Shown here piece by piece: positions 51,916-60,167 of a stretch of 64,000 nt of DNA. How positions within the stretch are numbered: the stretch's first letter is position 1; each line of letters begins with the position of its first letter. Both the position numbers and the translations under genes were made by a program. The stretch comes from Streptomyces lasiicapitis (GTDB lineage: Bacteria > Actinomycetota > Actinomycetes > Streptomycetales > Streptomycetaceae), in the NCBI RefSeq assembly GCF_014646335.1, contig NZ_BMNG01000001.1, forward strand, positions 612,235 to 676,234, in the 5' to 3' direction. The notes beneath the pieces were generated by a model. The model had not been told where the DNA came from, did not search any database, and worked only from the letters and a program-made list of their open reading frames with translations.

Positions 51916-52857
51916 TCAGACGGTGGCCGGCTCGCGGTCGCCCGCGTCCGACTCGGCGACGACGCCCGCGACGCGGCGGAGCTTCTTCATCGGGCCGAGC
52001 TCGGACTCGTACACCTTCTTGACGCCGTCGCCGAGCGAGGCCTCGATGGTGCGGATGTCGCGGACGAGGCGGGACAGGCCCTGCGGCTCGACGGAGGCGG
52101 CCTGGTCGGAGCCCCACATCGCGCGGTCCAGGGTGATGTGGCGCTCGACGAACGTGGCGCCGAGGGCGACGGCCGCGAGGGTGGTCTGCAGGCCCGTCTC
52201 GTGGCCGGAGTAGCCGATCGGGACGTTCGGGTACTCGGCCTGGAGGGTGTTGATGACGCGGAGGTTCAGCTCCTCGGCCTTCGCCGGGTACGTCGACGTG
52301 GCGTGGCAGAGCAGGATGTTGTCCGAGCCCAGGACCTCGACCGCGTGGCGGATCTGGCGCGGGGTGGACATGCCCGTGGAGAGGATGACCGTGCGGCCCG
52401 TGGCGCGCAGGGCGCGGAGCAGCTCGTCGTCCGTCAGGGAGGCGGAGGCGACCTTGTGGGCCGGGACGTCGAACTTCTCCAGGAAGGCGACGGCCTCGGT
52501 GTCCCACGGGGAAGCGAACCAGTCGATGCCGCGCTTGGCGCAGTGCTCGCTGATGGCCTGGTACTCGGACTCGCCGAACTCCACGCGGTGGCGGTAGTCG
52601 ATGTACGTCATCCGGCCCCAGGGGGTGTCGCGCTCGATGTCCCACTGGTCGCGCGGGGTGCAGATCTCCGGGGTGCGCTTCTGGAACTTCACCGCGTCGC
52701 AGCCGGCGTCGGCGGCCACGTCGATGAGCGCGAAGGCGTTCTCCAGGTCGCCGTTGTGGTTGATGCCGATCTCACCCGTGATGTAGACGGGGTGGCCCGG
52801 CCCTGCGGTCTTCGAACCGAACGTGCGCAGGCGGTCGTTGGAGGCCGTGTTGCTCAT
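51916..52857 (-). CDS. NeuB-family nonulosonate synthase, SAF domain absent
   Basis: A 313-aa aldolase-type synthase that condenses phosphoenolpyruvate with a hexose (or hexose phosphate) to a nine-carbon 2-keto-3-deoxy acid. NeuB landmarks: ITGEIGINHNGDLENAFALID, AGCDAVKFQKR, WDTEAVAFLEKF, STGMST, HATSTYPA, IGYSGHETG and ATFVERHITLDRAMWGSD. The C-terminal antifreeze-like (SAF) domain seen in most NeuB proteins is absent; the chain ends soon after VRDIRTIEASLGDG. AAGGAAAG precedes ATG 52857. The neighbouring HAD domain suggests a 9-phosphate product, i.e. a Kdn-type pathway, as an inference. Confidence 0.88.
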   Translation of the reverse strand: MSNTASNDRLRTFGSKTAGPGHPVYITGEIGINHNGDLENAFALIDVAADAGCDAVKFQKRTPEICTPRDQWDIERDTPWGRMTYIDYRHRVEFGESEYQAISEHCAKRGIDWFASPWDTEAVAFLEKFDVPAHKVASASLTDDELLRALRATGRTVILSTGMSTPRQIRHAVEVLGSDNILLCHATSTYPAKAEELNLRVINTLQAEYPNVPIGYSGHETGLQTTLAAVALGATFVERHITLDRAMWGSDQAASVEPQGLSRLVRDIRTIEASLGDGVKKVYESELGPMKKLRRVAGVVAESDAGDREPATV

Positions 52858-52870
52858 GGGGGGACTTTCC

Positions 52871-54157
52871 TTAACTGTTGAGGGAGGGGCCGAGGATCCA
52901 GGCGGCGATCTCTCGGATCGCGCCGTCACCGCCGGGGACGGAGGTGACCGCGCGTGCGGCGCCGCGCACGACGTCGTGGGCGCTCGCGACCGCCACGGGC
53001 CAGCCGACAAGGCCGAAGCACGGGAGGTCATTGACGTCGTTGCCGACGTAGAGCACGCGCTCGGGAGCGATGCCCTGCTCCTCGCACCACTGCTTCAGTG
53101 CGAGGTCTTTGCGGTCGATGCCGTGCAGGACGGGGATGTCGAGCTTCCGTCCGCGGGCGGCGACGACCGGGTTCCGTTCCGTGGACAGGATCAGCAGCGA
53201 CAGGCCCGACCTGCGCAGGGCCGCGATGCCGAGGCCGTCACCGCGGTGCACGGTGACGAACTCCCGTCCGTCGGAGTCGATCAGCACCTTGTCGTCCGTC
53301 TGGGTGCCGTCGAAGTCGAGTACGACCGCGTCGATGTCGTCGCGGGTCGGGAGCGCCCCGTCGCGATCCGCGTCGAAGAGCGGGGCGAGGGCGCGGGCGC
53401 GGGCGAGATCGTGCGGGTCGTCGATCTCCAACACGCGCGCGGGGTCGGTGCGTACGAGTTCCGTGTGCCCGAAGAAGCGGTGCTTGTGCGTACGGAACCC
53501 GGGCGCCGCCATGCCGTACACCGCGCCGGTCTCCAGGAGGTCCTGGGGGCGGTCCTGGCGGCGGGGGCGGAACGACTTGTCGTGGTTCACGCCGTAGCCG
53601 CCGGAGGTGACGGTGTCGGTGACGACCTTGGTGGTGCCGCCCTCGGCGGCGGTGGCCGCTTCCTCGATGGCGGGCGGCTCGTCGCGGGCGTCGCGCCAGA
53701 TGAAGCCGTGGAAGGCCGCGACGGTGTGCGCGGTGTCCGCGCCGCCGTCGGTGATGGCCCCGACGACGCCGTCGACGTCCTCGCGGGTGATGAAGGGGCT
53801 GGTGCACTGCACCAGCAGGACCACGTCGACGGTGACGCCGTGGCGCTCCTCGTACCCGTCCATCGCGTGCAGCACCGCGGCCTCGCTGGTCGCCGTGTCA
53901 CCGGCGATGGCGGCGGGGCGGAGCACCACCTCGGCGCCTGCGGCGCGCGCCGTCTCGGCGATCACCGGGTCGTCGGTGGACACCACCACGTCGGTGACCT
54001 GCGGCGATGCCACGCAGGCACGCACCGCGCGGGCCACCAGCGGGATGCCGCCGACCGGCGCCAGGTTCTTGGCGGGCACCCCCTTGGACCCGCCTCGCGC
54101 GGGGATGACGGCGAGGACGCGGCGTACCGGTTCGCCCTCTGGGTGGGGCTTGGACAT
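52871..54157 (-). CDS. CMP-nonulosonate cytidylyltransferase fused to HAD phosphatase
   Basis: A 428-aa bifunctional protein. Residues 1-260 are a NeuA-type cytidylyltransferase: VLAVIPARGGSKGVPAKN, VVVSTDDPVIAETA, LVQCTSPFITREDV. Residues 270-428 are a HAD phosphatase of the KdsC/Kdn-9-phosphatase type: AVVLDFDGTQTDD with nucleophile Asp, ILSTERN, GIDRKD-ALK, YVGNDVNDLPCF. Together the domains would dephosphorylate a nonulosonate-9-phosphate and activate it with CTP. ATG 54157 has GGAG 5 nt before. It is followed by the NeuB-type gene 13 bp downstream. Confidence 0.9.
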   Translation of the reverse strand: MSKPHPEGEPVRRVLAVIPARGGSKGVPAKNLAPVGGIPLVARAVRACVASPQVTDVVVSTDDPVIAETARAAGAEVVLRPAAIAGDTATSEAAVLHAMDGYEERHGVTVDVVLLVQCTSPFITREDVDGVVGAITDGGADTAHTVAAFHGFIWRDARDEPPAIEEAATAAEGGTTKVVTDTVTSGGYGVNHDKSFRPRRQDRPQDLLETGAVYGMAAPGFRTHKHRFFGHTELVRTDPARVLEIDDPHDLARARALAPLFDADRDGALPTRDDIDAVVLDFDGTQTDDKVLIDSDGREFVTVHRGDGLGIAALRRSGLSLLILSTERNPVVAARGRKLDIPVLHGIDRKDLALKQWCEEQGIAPERVLYVGNDVNDLPCFGLVGWPVAVASAHDVVRGAARAVTSVPGGDGAIREIAAWILGPSLNS

Positions 54158-54294
54158 GGAGGCTCCTTCAGGGGTGCCTGGTGGGGGGCTTGTCGGCGGG
54201 AGCGGCGAGGGCGGCAGGAGCGGCGCGGGATTCGGCCGGTCCGCTGCGGCCTGCGGCGGGATCACGGGGCGCCCAGCCGTGCCGTCCGGCGGCG

Positions 54295-55683
54295 TCACAG
54301 CTCGCCCATCCGTCGGATGACCGGCGCGACGCGCTGCACGCCGTGGCGGTACGCGCCGCGGGCGGCGGTGCGGACGGCCTGGCGGACGGGGCCGGGCTCG
54401 CGGTCCGCGGCGGGCGCGCCGGGCAGCGGTCCCGCGTCCGGGCCCAGGTGGTGGCGGGCGAGTATGCCGGGCAGGTAGCCGGGGGCGGTGACCAGCGTGT
54501 AGTACGGGCGGATCGGGTCGAGGGAGCCGTCGCGGGCGCGCTCTGCGAGCTCCGCTACGCGCTTGCGGGCCGCGTCGAAGGCCGTCTCGTACGCCCCGTC
54601 GGCGGCGACGCCCTGCCGCGCGACCCACTCGGGGTCGGGGGTGGGGCTGTGCCCGGCGTCGAGCTGGTCCCAGGAGGCGAGGCAGCCGGAGCCGATGAAG
54701 GCGTGGTTGCCGAGGGCCTCGCGGATGCCGAGGTCGGTGAGGACGGCCGTCGGGACGCGCCGGTGCAGCGCTTCGAGCGCGGCGGTGGAGCTGACGGTGA
54801 CGAGCAGGTCGGTGCGGTCGAGCACCTCGCCCATGTGCCCGTAGACGAGGCGGAAGTTGGGCGGCACGTCCTCGCTGCGGACCAGCTTCTGGTACGGCAG
54901 TTCCTCGATGTGCGTGGTGTGCTCGCCGGGCTTGCTGCGCAGCTTGAGCAGGACCTCGCGCTCGGGGTGCCGCTTGGCGTGCTGGAGCAGGCGGGACAGC
55001 AGGTAGCTGCGGTCCGCGCGCTTCTCCGGTACGGAGGGCTGGGCGGCGAAGACGACAGTGTGCGGCTCGCGCGGGGCGTACGGCTCGCCGCCGAGGAACG
55101 GCAGCGCGGCCTCCACGACACCGGACGCGTCGGCGCCCACGCCGTCGTACACCTCGCGGAAACGCTCCGCGTCCTGGCGGGAGTTGGCGAGGACGACGTC
55201 CGCGCCGTGCCGCAGGAGCAGTCCGTCGGCGAGCTTCTCGTAGACCACGCCGACGTAGCCGGTGACGACGAGGGGGCGGCGGGCGCTGCCGTTCCAGACG
55301 CGGGCGAGCCCGTGCAGGACGGCCTGGACGGCGCCGCCGACGAGGGCGAGGACGATGATGTCGTACGGGGCCTCGTCACCGCCGTCGGATCCACGGCCGC
55401 CGGAGTCGCGGCCGTTCGCCTCGATCGCCTTCAGGAACTCGATGGCGGTGACCTCGCGCAGGCTGTCCGCCCGCACACCCACCTCTTCGAGCTGGCGGGG
55501 CGTCGGGGTGGCCCGGCCGCGCAGCAGGTATCCGTCGAGGTGCAGGCCCCGCTCACCCGTTGCTTCCGCAGCGCCCTCCACGGATCCCGCGAGGCGGCTC
55601 GCGGTGAGCGAGCCCCATTTCCATCGGGTGTCGGAGTCGGCGAGCACGGCGACCCGTGTCGTCTTGTTGTTGCTTACTGGCAC
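54295..55683 (-). CDS. DUF6716-type putative glycosyltransferase
   Basis: A 462-aa GT-B-like protein: VAVLADSDTRWKWGSLTASRLA at the N-terminus, PLVVTGYVGVVYEKLADGLLLRHGADVVLANSRQDAERF, HTVVFAAQPSVPEKR, LLKLRSKPGEHTTH, PPNFRLVYGHMGEVL and VSSTAALEALHRRVPTAVLTDLG, the last resembling the sugar-nucleotide region of capsule transferases. GTG 55683 follows a TAGCGT -10 by 7 nt, so the mRNA is probably leaderless. It heads the minus-strand nonulosonate operon; acceptor and donor are unknown. Confidence 0.82.
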   Translation of the reverse strand: MPVSNNKTTRVAVLADSDTRWKWGSLTASRLAGSVEGAAEATGERGLHLDGYLLRGRATPTPRQLEEVGVRADSLREVTAIEFLKAIEANGRDSGGRGSDGGDEAPYDIIVLALVGGAVQAVLHGLARVWNGSARRPLVVTGYVGVVYEKLADGLLLRHGADVVLANSRQDAERFREVYDGVGADASGVVEAALPFLGGEPYAPREPHTVVFAAQPSVPEKRADRSYLLSRLLQHAKRHPEREVLLKLRSKPGEHTTHIEELPYQKLVRSEDVPPNFRLVYGHMGEVLDRTDLLVTVSSTAALEALHRRVPTAVLTDLGIREALGNHAFIGSGCLASWDQLDAGHSPTPDPEWVARQGVAADGAYETAFDAARKRVAELAERARDGSLDPIRPYYTLVTAPGYLPGILARHHLGPDAGPLPGAPAADREPGPVRQAVRTAARGAYRHGVQRVAPVIRRMGEL

Positions 55684-55690
55684 ATCGCAG

Positions 55691-55696
55691 ACGCTA
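55691..55696 (-). promoter_or_regulatory. Leaderless promoter -10 of the nonulosonate operon
   Basis: TAGCGT on the minus strand, seven bases before the GTG start at 55683. Similar CCTARCGTC elements precede the GT2 and methyltransferase genes. Confidence 0.5.
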
Positions 55697-55868
55697 GGAA
55701 GGCATTCCGATTGATGGCCCAACTCAGGTGCAACAAACGGTTAACAGCATGCCGACGAATGGCGAAGCGGTCCGCCGAACGGGTGACAGGGCGCCCGGTT
55801 AACCATTCCGCCACGCTTCGTTCACCTGACATCCCACCGGCGGTCAAGACGAATGCCGGGCCTCCACC

Positions 55869-55874
55869 TAACGT
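55869..55874 (+). promoter_or_regulatory. Leaderless promoter -10 of the GT2 gene
   Basis: TAACGT, seven bases before the GTG at 55882; mirror arrangement to the divergent operon. Confidence 0.5.
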
Positions 55875-55881
55875 CTCGCAC

Positions 55882-56862
55882 GTGGTTAAGCTCTCCGTCA
55901 TCGTGCCGTTCTACAACGTGCAGCAATACGCGCCCGACACCTTGAAGTCCTTGCACGCGAACGCGCGTGGGGACTTCGAATTCATTCTCGTCGACGACTG
56001 TTCGAAGGACGAGACGCCGGAGGTCCTGGAGCGTGCCGCGCGCGAGCTCCCGGGCGCCGTCCATCTCAGACATGAACAGAACGGGGGCCTGGCCACGGCC
56101 CGCAACACGGGTCTGGACGCGGCCCGCGGCGAGTACATCACCTTCCTCGACGGCGACGACTGGCTCGCGCCCGGGTACTACGGGCAACTGGTCGCCGCCA
56201 TGGAGGAGTTGGACTGCGACTTCGTCCGCACCGACCATGTGCAGTGCACCGCGCGCGCCCGCAGCGTGCACCGGGTGCCGCACGGGCTTCGCGGCGTGGT
56301 GATGTCCCCGCGCGACGTGATCCTGCCCGCCGACCGCTCCACGTCCGTCGACTACGCCTTCGCCTGGGCCGGGATGTACCACCGGCGCCTGCTCGACCAG
56401 GGAATCCTGCACTTCACCGACGGGCTGCGCACGGCCGAGGACCGGCCGTGGATCTGGCGGCTGCACCGCGAGGCGAAGTCGTTCGCCGCGCTCGGGCTGC
56501 TCGGTGTCTTCTACCGGCGCGGCGTCGCCTCGTCCCTGACGCAGATCGGCGACGTACGCCAGCTCGACTTCATCAAGGCGTTCGACCAGGTGGTGCGGGA
56601 GACGGCGGAGGACCGCGACGCGGACATCCTGCTGCCGAAGGCCGTGCGCACGTACTGCGCGATCATCTCCCACCATCTGGGATCCATCGAAAGGTTCGAG
56701 CCGGCCGTGGCCCGGAAACTGAAGTCGCTGAGCGCCGCCGCGCTCAAGCGCATGCCGCAGGGCGTCCTCGACGAGGCCCTGGACTCCATGGACACGCAGC
56801 GCGCGACACGCCTTCGGCGCCTTCGCCGGCGCCCCGTCGCCGCCGGGGAGGTGGCCGCGTGA
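55882..56862 (+). CDS. Family 2 glycosyltransferase
   Basis: A 326-aa GT-A enzyme. N-terminal VKLSVIVPFYNVQQYAPDTLKSL, donor-binding FILVDDCSKDETPEVL, NGGLATARNTGLDAARGEYITFLDGDDW (the DxD-type motif), and TAEDRPWIWRLHREAKSF further on, typical of teichoic/capsule polymer transferases. GTG 55882 starts a probably leaderless mRNA. The stop overlaps the next start (GTGA), so it is coupled to a polysialyltransferase-like partner. It probably adds a hexose or related unit to the wall polymer. Confidence 0.88.
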   Translation: MVKLSVIVPFYNVQQYAPDTLKSLHANARGDFEFILVDDCSKDETPEVLERAARELPGAVHLRHEQNGGLATARNTGLDAARGEYITFLDGDDWLAPGYYGQLVAAMEELDCDFVRTDHVQCTARARSVHRVPHGLRGVVMSPRDVILPADRSTSVDYAFAWAGMYHRRLLDQGILHFTDGLRTAEDRPWIWRLHREAKSFAALGLLGVFYRRGVASSLTQIGDVRQLDFIKAFDQVVRETAEDRDADILLPKAVRTYCAIISHHLGSIERFEPAVARKLKSLSAAALKRMPQGVLDEALDSMDTQRATRLRRLRRRPVAAGEVAA

Positions 56863-58310
56863 GCCCCGCAGGCCAGGCCGCGCGCGATCGCGCCGACAAG
56901 CCCGTGCGCGACCCGCACGCCGCCGCCCTCGCCGCCGCGCGCCCGGACGCCCGCCGCCGCACCACGCAGATCTTCTTCGCGTCCACGCTGTACGGCGTCG
57001 CCACGCTGGCCGCCGCCCTGGACGCCGACCGCTTCGGCCCGGCCGACCGGCGCGTCCTGCTGATCGCCAACAACGCGGCGACCCCGGAGACCACGCCGTC
57101 CGTCGACACGATGCCGGGCTTCGAGCGGCTGCGCGGCCGCTTCGACGACGTGCTCTCGTGGAACGAGGCGATCTCGCCGTTCCACCCGGGCGCCTGGTCG
57201 CCCCGCGGCGACGACCTGCCGCTGTGGCAGCGCTATCTGCGGCTCGCCTGGAACCTCGGCGACGACAACGTCGAACTGGCCGTGGAGTCCATCCAGGTCC
57301 ACCCGGCCCTCGCGCTCGCGCAGATCTTCACGGGCGCCCCCGTCGACGTCTACGCCGACGGCCTGATGAGCTACGGCCCCACCCGCAACAAGATCGACCC
57401 GCTGGTCGGCACGCGCGTGCGCCGCCTGCTCCACCTCGACCTGGTGCCCGGACTCAAGCCGATGCTGCTCACCGAGTTCGGCGTCGAGCCCGAGATCGTA
57501 CCGACCGACATCTTCCTGAAGGTCCTCGGCGAACTCGCCGACGGCGAGGGCGAGTCGGGGACCCTGGACGCGCTGCCGCAGGTCGACGCGCCCGCGCTGC
57601 TGCTCGGCCAGTACCTCTCCGCGCTGAACATCCTCACCGCGGAGGAAGAGGAGGACCTGCACGCGCGGATGCTGCGCGGCGCGGCCGCCCTCGGGCACAC
57701 CCGGGTGGTGTTCAAGCCGCACCCGACGGCCCCGGCACGCTGGTCGCGGCAGTTGGAGAAGGAGGCCGCGCGGCTCGGTGTCGAGCTGACCGTCCTGGAC
57801 TCGCCGGTCCTCGCCGAGGTGCTCTACCAGCGGATGCGGCCCGCCCTCGTCGTCGGCTGCTTCTCCACGGCGCTGCTGACCGCCTCCGCGTTCTACGACC
57901 TGCCGGTGGCGCGCATCGGCACGGAGACGCTCCTCGAACGCCTGAAGCCGTACGAGAACAGCAACCGCATCCCGGTCACCCTGGTCGACGCGCTGCTGCC
58001 CGAGCTCGGCGACCGCGAGGCCGTCACCGGCAGCCGCCGCGAGCCCGACATGGCGGCGCTGTCCGGCCTGGTCAGGGCCGTGGGCTTCGCCATGCAGCCC
58101 AAGATCTACCCGAGCCTGCGCCCGGCCACGGAGCGCTATCTCGCGGCCCACCTGAACGACCGCAACTGGCGCTACTTCAAGAAGCGCAGGCTGACCGCCC
58201 TCGCGCTGCCCGGCGGAATCCCGGTGCAGCTCGCCTTCATCCCGCGGAACGCGGCGGTGCGCAAGGTCGCCCGCCGGGCCCGGTCGATCAAGCGGGCGGC
58301 GCTGGGCTGA
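56859..58310 (+). CDS. Polysialyltransferase-family glycosyltransferase
   Basis: A 483-aa enzyme of the alpha-2,8-polysialyltransferase family (as in bacterial capsule polymerases). Segments: TTQIFFASTLYGVATLAAALDADRF, RVLLIANNA, VELAVESIQVHPALALAQIF, VDVYADGLMSYGPTRNKI (general-acid/base DGL region), TRVVFKPHPTAP (HP motif binding CMP) and VVGCFSTALLTAS. It should extend a chain of nonulosonic acid residues from CMP donors. GTG 56859 overlaps the preceding stop. A strong terminator follows. Confidence 0.88.
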   Translation: MSPAGQAARDRADKPVRDPHAAALAAARPDARRRTTQIFFASTLYGVATLAAALDADRFGPADRRVLLIANNAATPETTPSVDTMPGFERLRGRFDDVLSWNEAISPFHPGAWSPRGDDLPLWQRYLRLAWNLGDDNVELAVESIQVHPALALAQIFTGAPVDVYADGLMSYGPTRNKIDPLVGTRVRRLLHLDLVPGLKPMLLTEFGVEPEIVPTDIFLKVLGELADGEGESGTLDALPQVDAPALLLGQYLSALNILTAEEEEDLHARMLRGAAALGHTRVVFKPHPTAPARWSRQLEKEAARLGVELTVLDSPVLAEVLYQRMRPALVVGCFSTALLTASAFYDLPVARIGTETLLERLKPYENSNRIPVTLVDALLPELGDREAVTGSRREPDMAALSGLVRAVGFAMQPKIYPSLRPATERYLAAHLNDRNWRYFKKRRLTALALPGGIPVQLAFIPRNAAVRKVARRARSIKRAALG

Positions 58311-58331
58311 GCGGGACGCAGCAAGGCATTG

Positions 58332-58369
58332 GCGGGGGTGCGGGGCGCTGAAATGCCCCGCACCCCCGC
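58332..58369 (+). terminator. Terminator after polysialyltransferase gene
   Basis: Perfect 15-bp stem GCGGGGGTGCGGGGC/GCCCCGCACCCCCGC with an 8-nt loop. Confidence 0.88.
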
Positions 58370-58471
58370 TGCGGGTAAGGTGAAAATCCACTCGCGTTCA
58401 CGGGGAATTCATCTCCCCAGGGCTTCTCGGCCGTCCCGCGGATGTCCAAAAGCAGCATTGCGGCAAGCGCC

Positions 58472-58500
58472 TTGACCCTGCTCTGGGTATCTCCTAGCGT
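58472..58500 (+). promoter_or_regulatory. Promoter of the methyltransferase gene
   Basis: TTGACC (58472-58477), 17-bp spacer, TAGCGT (58495-58500): a good housekeeping-sigma promoter, 42 bp before the ATG. Confidence 0.65.
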
Positions 58501-58542
58501 CCTCGGGAACTTGCGTCCGCAACAAGAGAGTGGTTTTCCCTC

Positions 58543-59457
58543 ATGCCTGCTGCGCACGACACTTCCGCGCTTCCCCAAGAGCTCAGCGACGTTCCCGGCT
58601 GGTTTCCCCATCTCGATCAAGTTCTGTTCGACTGGCTCCTGACCCGGCAGGAAAGCCGGGGCGTGTACGGCGATCTTCTGGAGATCGGCGTCTATATGGG
58701 CAAGAGTGCGATATTCCTCGGCCACCATCTGCGGGACGGCGAGGACTACACGGTCTGTGATCTTTTCGAGGACGAGGCACCGGACGGCGCCAACGAGGCG
58801 GAGTCCAACAAGTCGTATCCGACGCTGACGAAGCAGGCCTTCGAGCGGAACTACCTGTCGTTCCACGACGAGTTGCCGCGCGTGCTTCGCGGGCCGAGCT
58901 CGGTGGTGCCGGACGAGGTCACGCCGCGGTCCTGCCGGTTCGTGCACGTCGACGCCTCGCATCTGTACGAGCACGTCCACGGGGACATCGGTGCGGCCAG
59001 GGACACCCTGCTGCCGGGCGGCGTGGTGGTCCTTGACGACTTCCGCTCCGAGCACACGCCGGGCGTCTCGATCGCGGCCTGGGAGGCGGTGCTCAACCGT
59101 GGCCTGAAGCCGATCTGCCTGAGCACCCAGAAGCTGTACGGCACGTGGGACGACCCGGAGCCCGTGCAGGAAGAGCTGCTCGCCATGGTGCGGGAGCGCG
59201 AGGACTGCCACCTGAGCGTGCAGGAGGCCGCCGGGCACCGGATCGTGCGGGTCAAGTCCAAGAAGGGCATGCGGGCCCCCGAGTTCCCGCCCTCGCGGCA
59301 CTACCGCGCCCCGGACCCCGCCGCCCACAGCGCCCCGCAGTCCCCCGCGGCCGGCTCCCGCAGGTCTCCCGCCGCCCACGCCCGCGCCCGCCGCATCGCC
59401 GCCGACCTGCTGCCACCGGTCGTCACGCGGGCCGTGCGCCGGGGCCGCTCGAAGTAG
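58543..59457 (+). CDS. Class I SAM-dependent methyltransferase
   Basis: A 304-aa methyltransferase. The SAM-binding motif I is LLEIGVYMGKSAIFLG, followed by YTVCDLFEDEAPDGANEAESNK, RFVHVDASHLYEHVHGDIGAARD and LLPGGVVVLDDF. This Methyltransf_24-like group is common in surface-polysaccharide loci and in S. coelicolor wall-glycan regions. The C-terminal 60 residues are Ala/Arg/Pro rich and may be a basic tail. The last 35 bp overlap, tail to tail, the TetR gene. It may O-methylate the wall polymer (inference). Confidence 0.82.
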   Translation: MPAAHDTSALPQELSDVPGWFPHLDQVLFDWLLTRQESRGVYGDLLEIGVYMGKSAIFLGHHLRDGEDYTVCDLFEDEAPDGANEAESNKSYPTLTKQAFERNYLSFHDELPRVLRGPSSVVPDEVTPRSCRFVHVDASHLYEHVHGDIGAARDTLLPGGVVVLDDFRSEHTPGVSIAAWEAVLNRGLKPICLSTQKLYGTWDDPEPVQEELLAMVREREDCHLSVQEAAGHRIVRVKSKKGMRAPEFPPSRHYRAPDPAAHSAPQSPAAGSRRSPAAHARARRIAADLLPPVVTRAVRRGRSK

Positions 59458-60109
59458 CGCCCGGGCGCAGCAGGGTGGCCCCGACCCCGGCGACGACCGC
59501 GGCGAGGCCCGCCTCGAAGCCGTCCTCGTAGCCCCGGAACATCTCCTCGCCCGCGGCCGCAGCCAGCGGGTAGTCCTTCAGGCGCTCGGCCCGCGCGGCC
59601 AGGTCGTACCCCTCGCCGCCCGCGCCGTCGGCACCCGGGCGCGGACCTGTGGCCTGTTCCTCGATGACGTACCCGATGGTGTAGCTCGTCGCGGTCAGCA
59701 GGGCACGGGCCGCCGCGCCCGGGGTGAAGCCCGCCTCGGTGAGGCACCGCAACTGGGCCTCCACGGGCGCGGCGTACGAGGTGTCGGTGAAGTACGTGCC
59801 GCTGTACACCTTCGCGCCGTCGCGGTAGCGCAGCAGCATGCGGCGCAGGGCGCGCATCGCCGTCGTGACGGAGGTCCCCCAGTCGGCGTCCGGCGTGCCC
59901 GCGAGGTCGGCCGCCGCGCCGCGCACCATCTCCGTCGCCATCTCGTCGAGCAGCGCCTGCTTGTCCTTGAAGTGCCAGTACAGAGCGGGGGCCTTGACGT
60001 CCAGCTCCTTGGCGATGGCGCGCAGGGTCAGGCCGTCGAGGCCGGTCTCGTTCAGGAGGTCGAGCGCGACGCGCGCCACCCGCCGCCGGTCAAGTCTTGT
60101 CGTAGCCAC
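59423..60109 (-). CDS. TetR-family regulator
   Basis: A 228-aa TetR/TetR_C-type repressor. HTH: RRRVARVALDLLNETGLDGL then TLRAIAKELDVKAPALYWHFKDKQALLDEMA, the motif nearly identical to TetR proper. The C-terminal domain (GAKVYSGTYFTD, GFTPGAAARALLTATSYTIGYVIEEQA) matches TetR_C, which binds tetracycline-like polycyclic ligands. It diverges from a FAD monooxygenase gene; two CTTAAC-N3-GTTAAG operators lie between and at the start of the latter. Likely it represses both genes until a ligand binds. Confidence 0.9.
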   Translation of the reverse strand: MATTRLDRRRVARVALDLLNETGLDGLTLRAIAKELDVKAPALYWHFKDKQALLDEMATEMVRGAAADLAGTPDADWGTSVTTAMRALRRMLLRYRDGAKVYSGTYFTDTSYAAPVEAQLRCLTEAGFTPGAAARALLTATSYTIGYVIEEQATGPRPGADGAGGEGYDLAARAERLKDYPLAAAAGEEMFRGYEDGFEAGLAAVVAGVGATLLRPGATSSGPGARPA

Positions 60110-60110
60110 C

Positions 60111-60167
60111 TTGACAACTTAACACCGTTAAGCGCAGGCTTCCGGCATGGCACTTAACAGCGTTAAG
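60111..60167 (+). promoter_or_regulatory. Monooxygenase promoter with two TetR operators
   Basis: -35 TTGACA (60111-60116) and -10-like CAGGCT (60135-60140), placing the start site at about the ATG (leaderless). Operator 1 CTTAAC-ACC-GTTAAG (60118-60132) lies in the spacer; operator 2 CTTAAC-AGC-GTTAAG (60153-60167) is inside the first codons. Centres are 35 bp apart. Confidence 0.75.
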
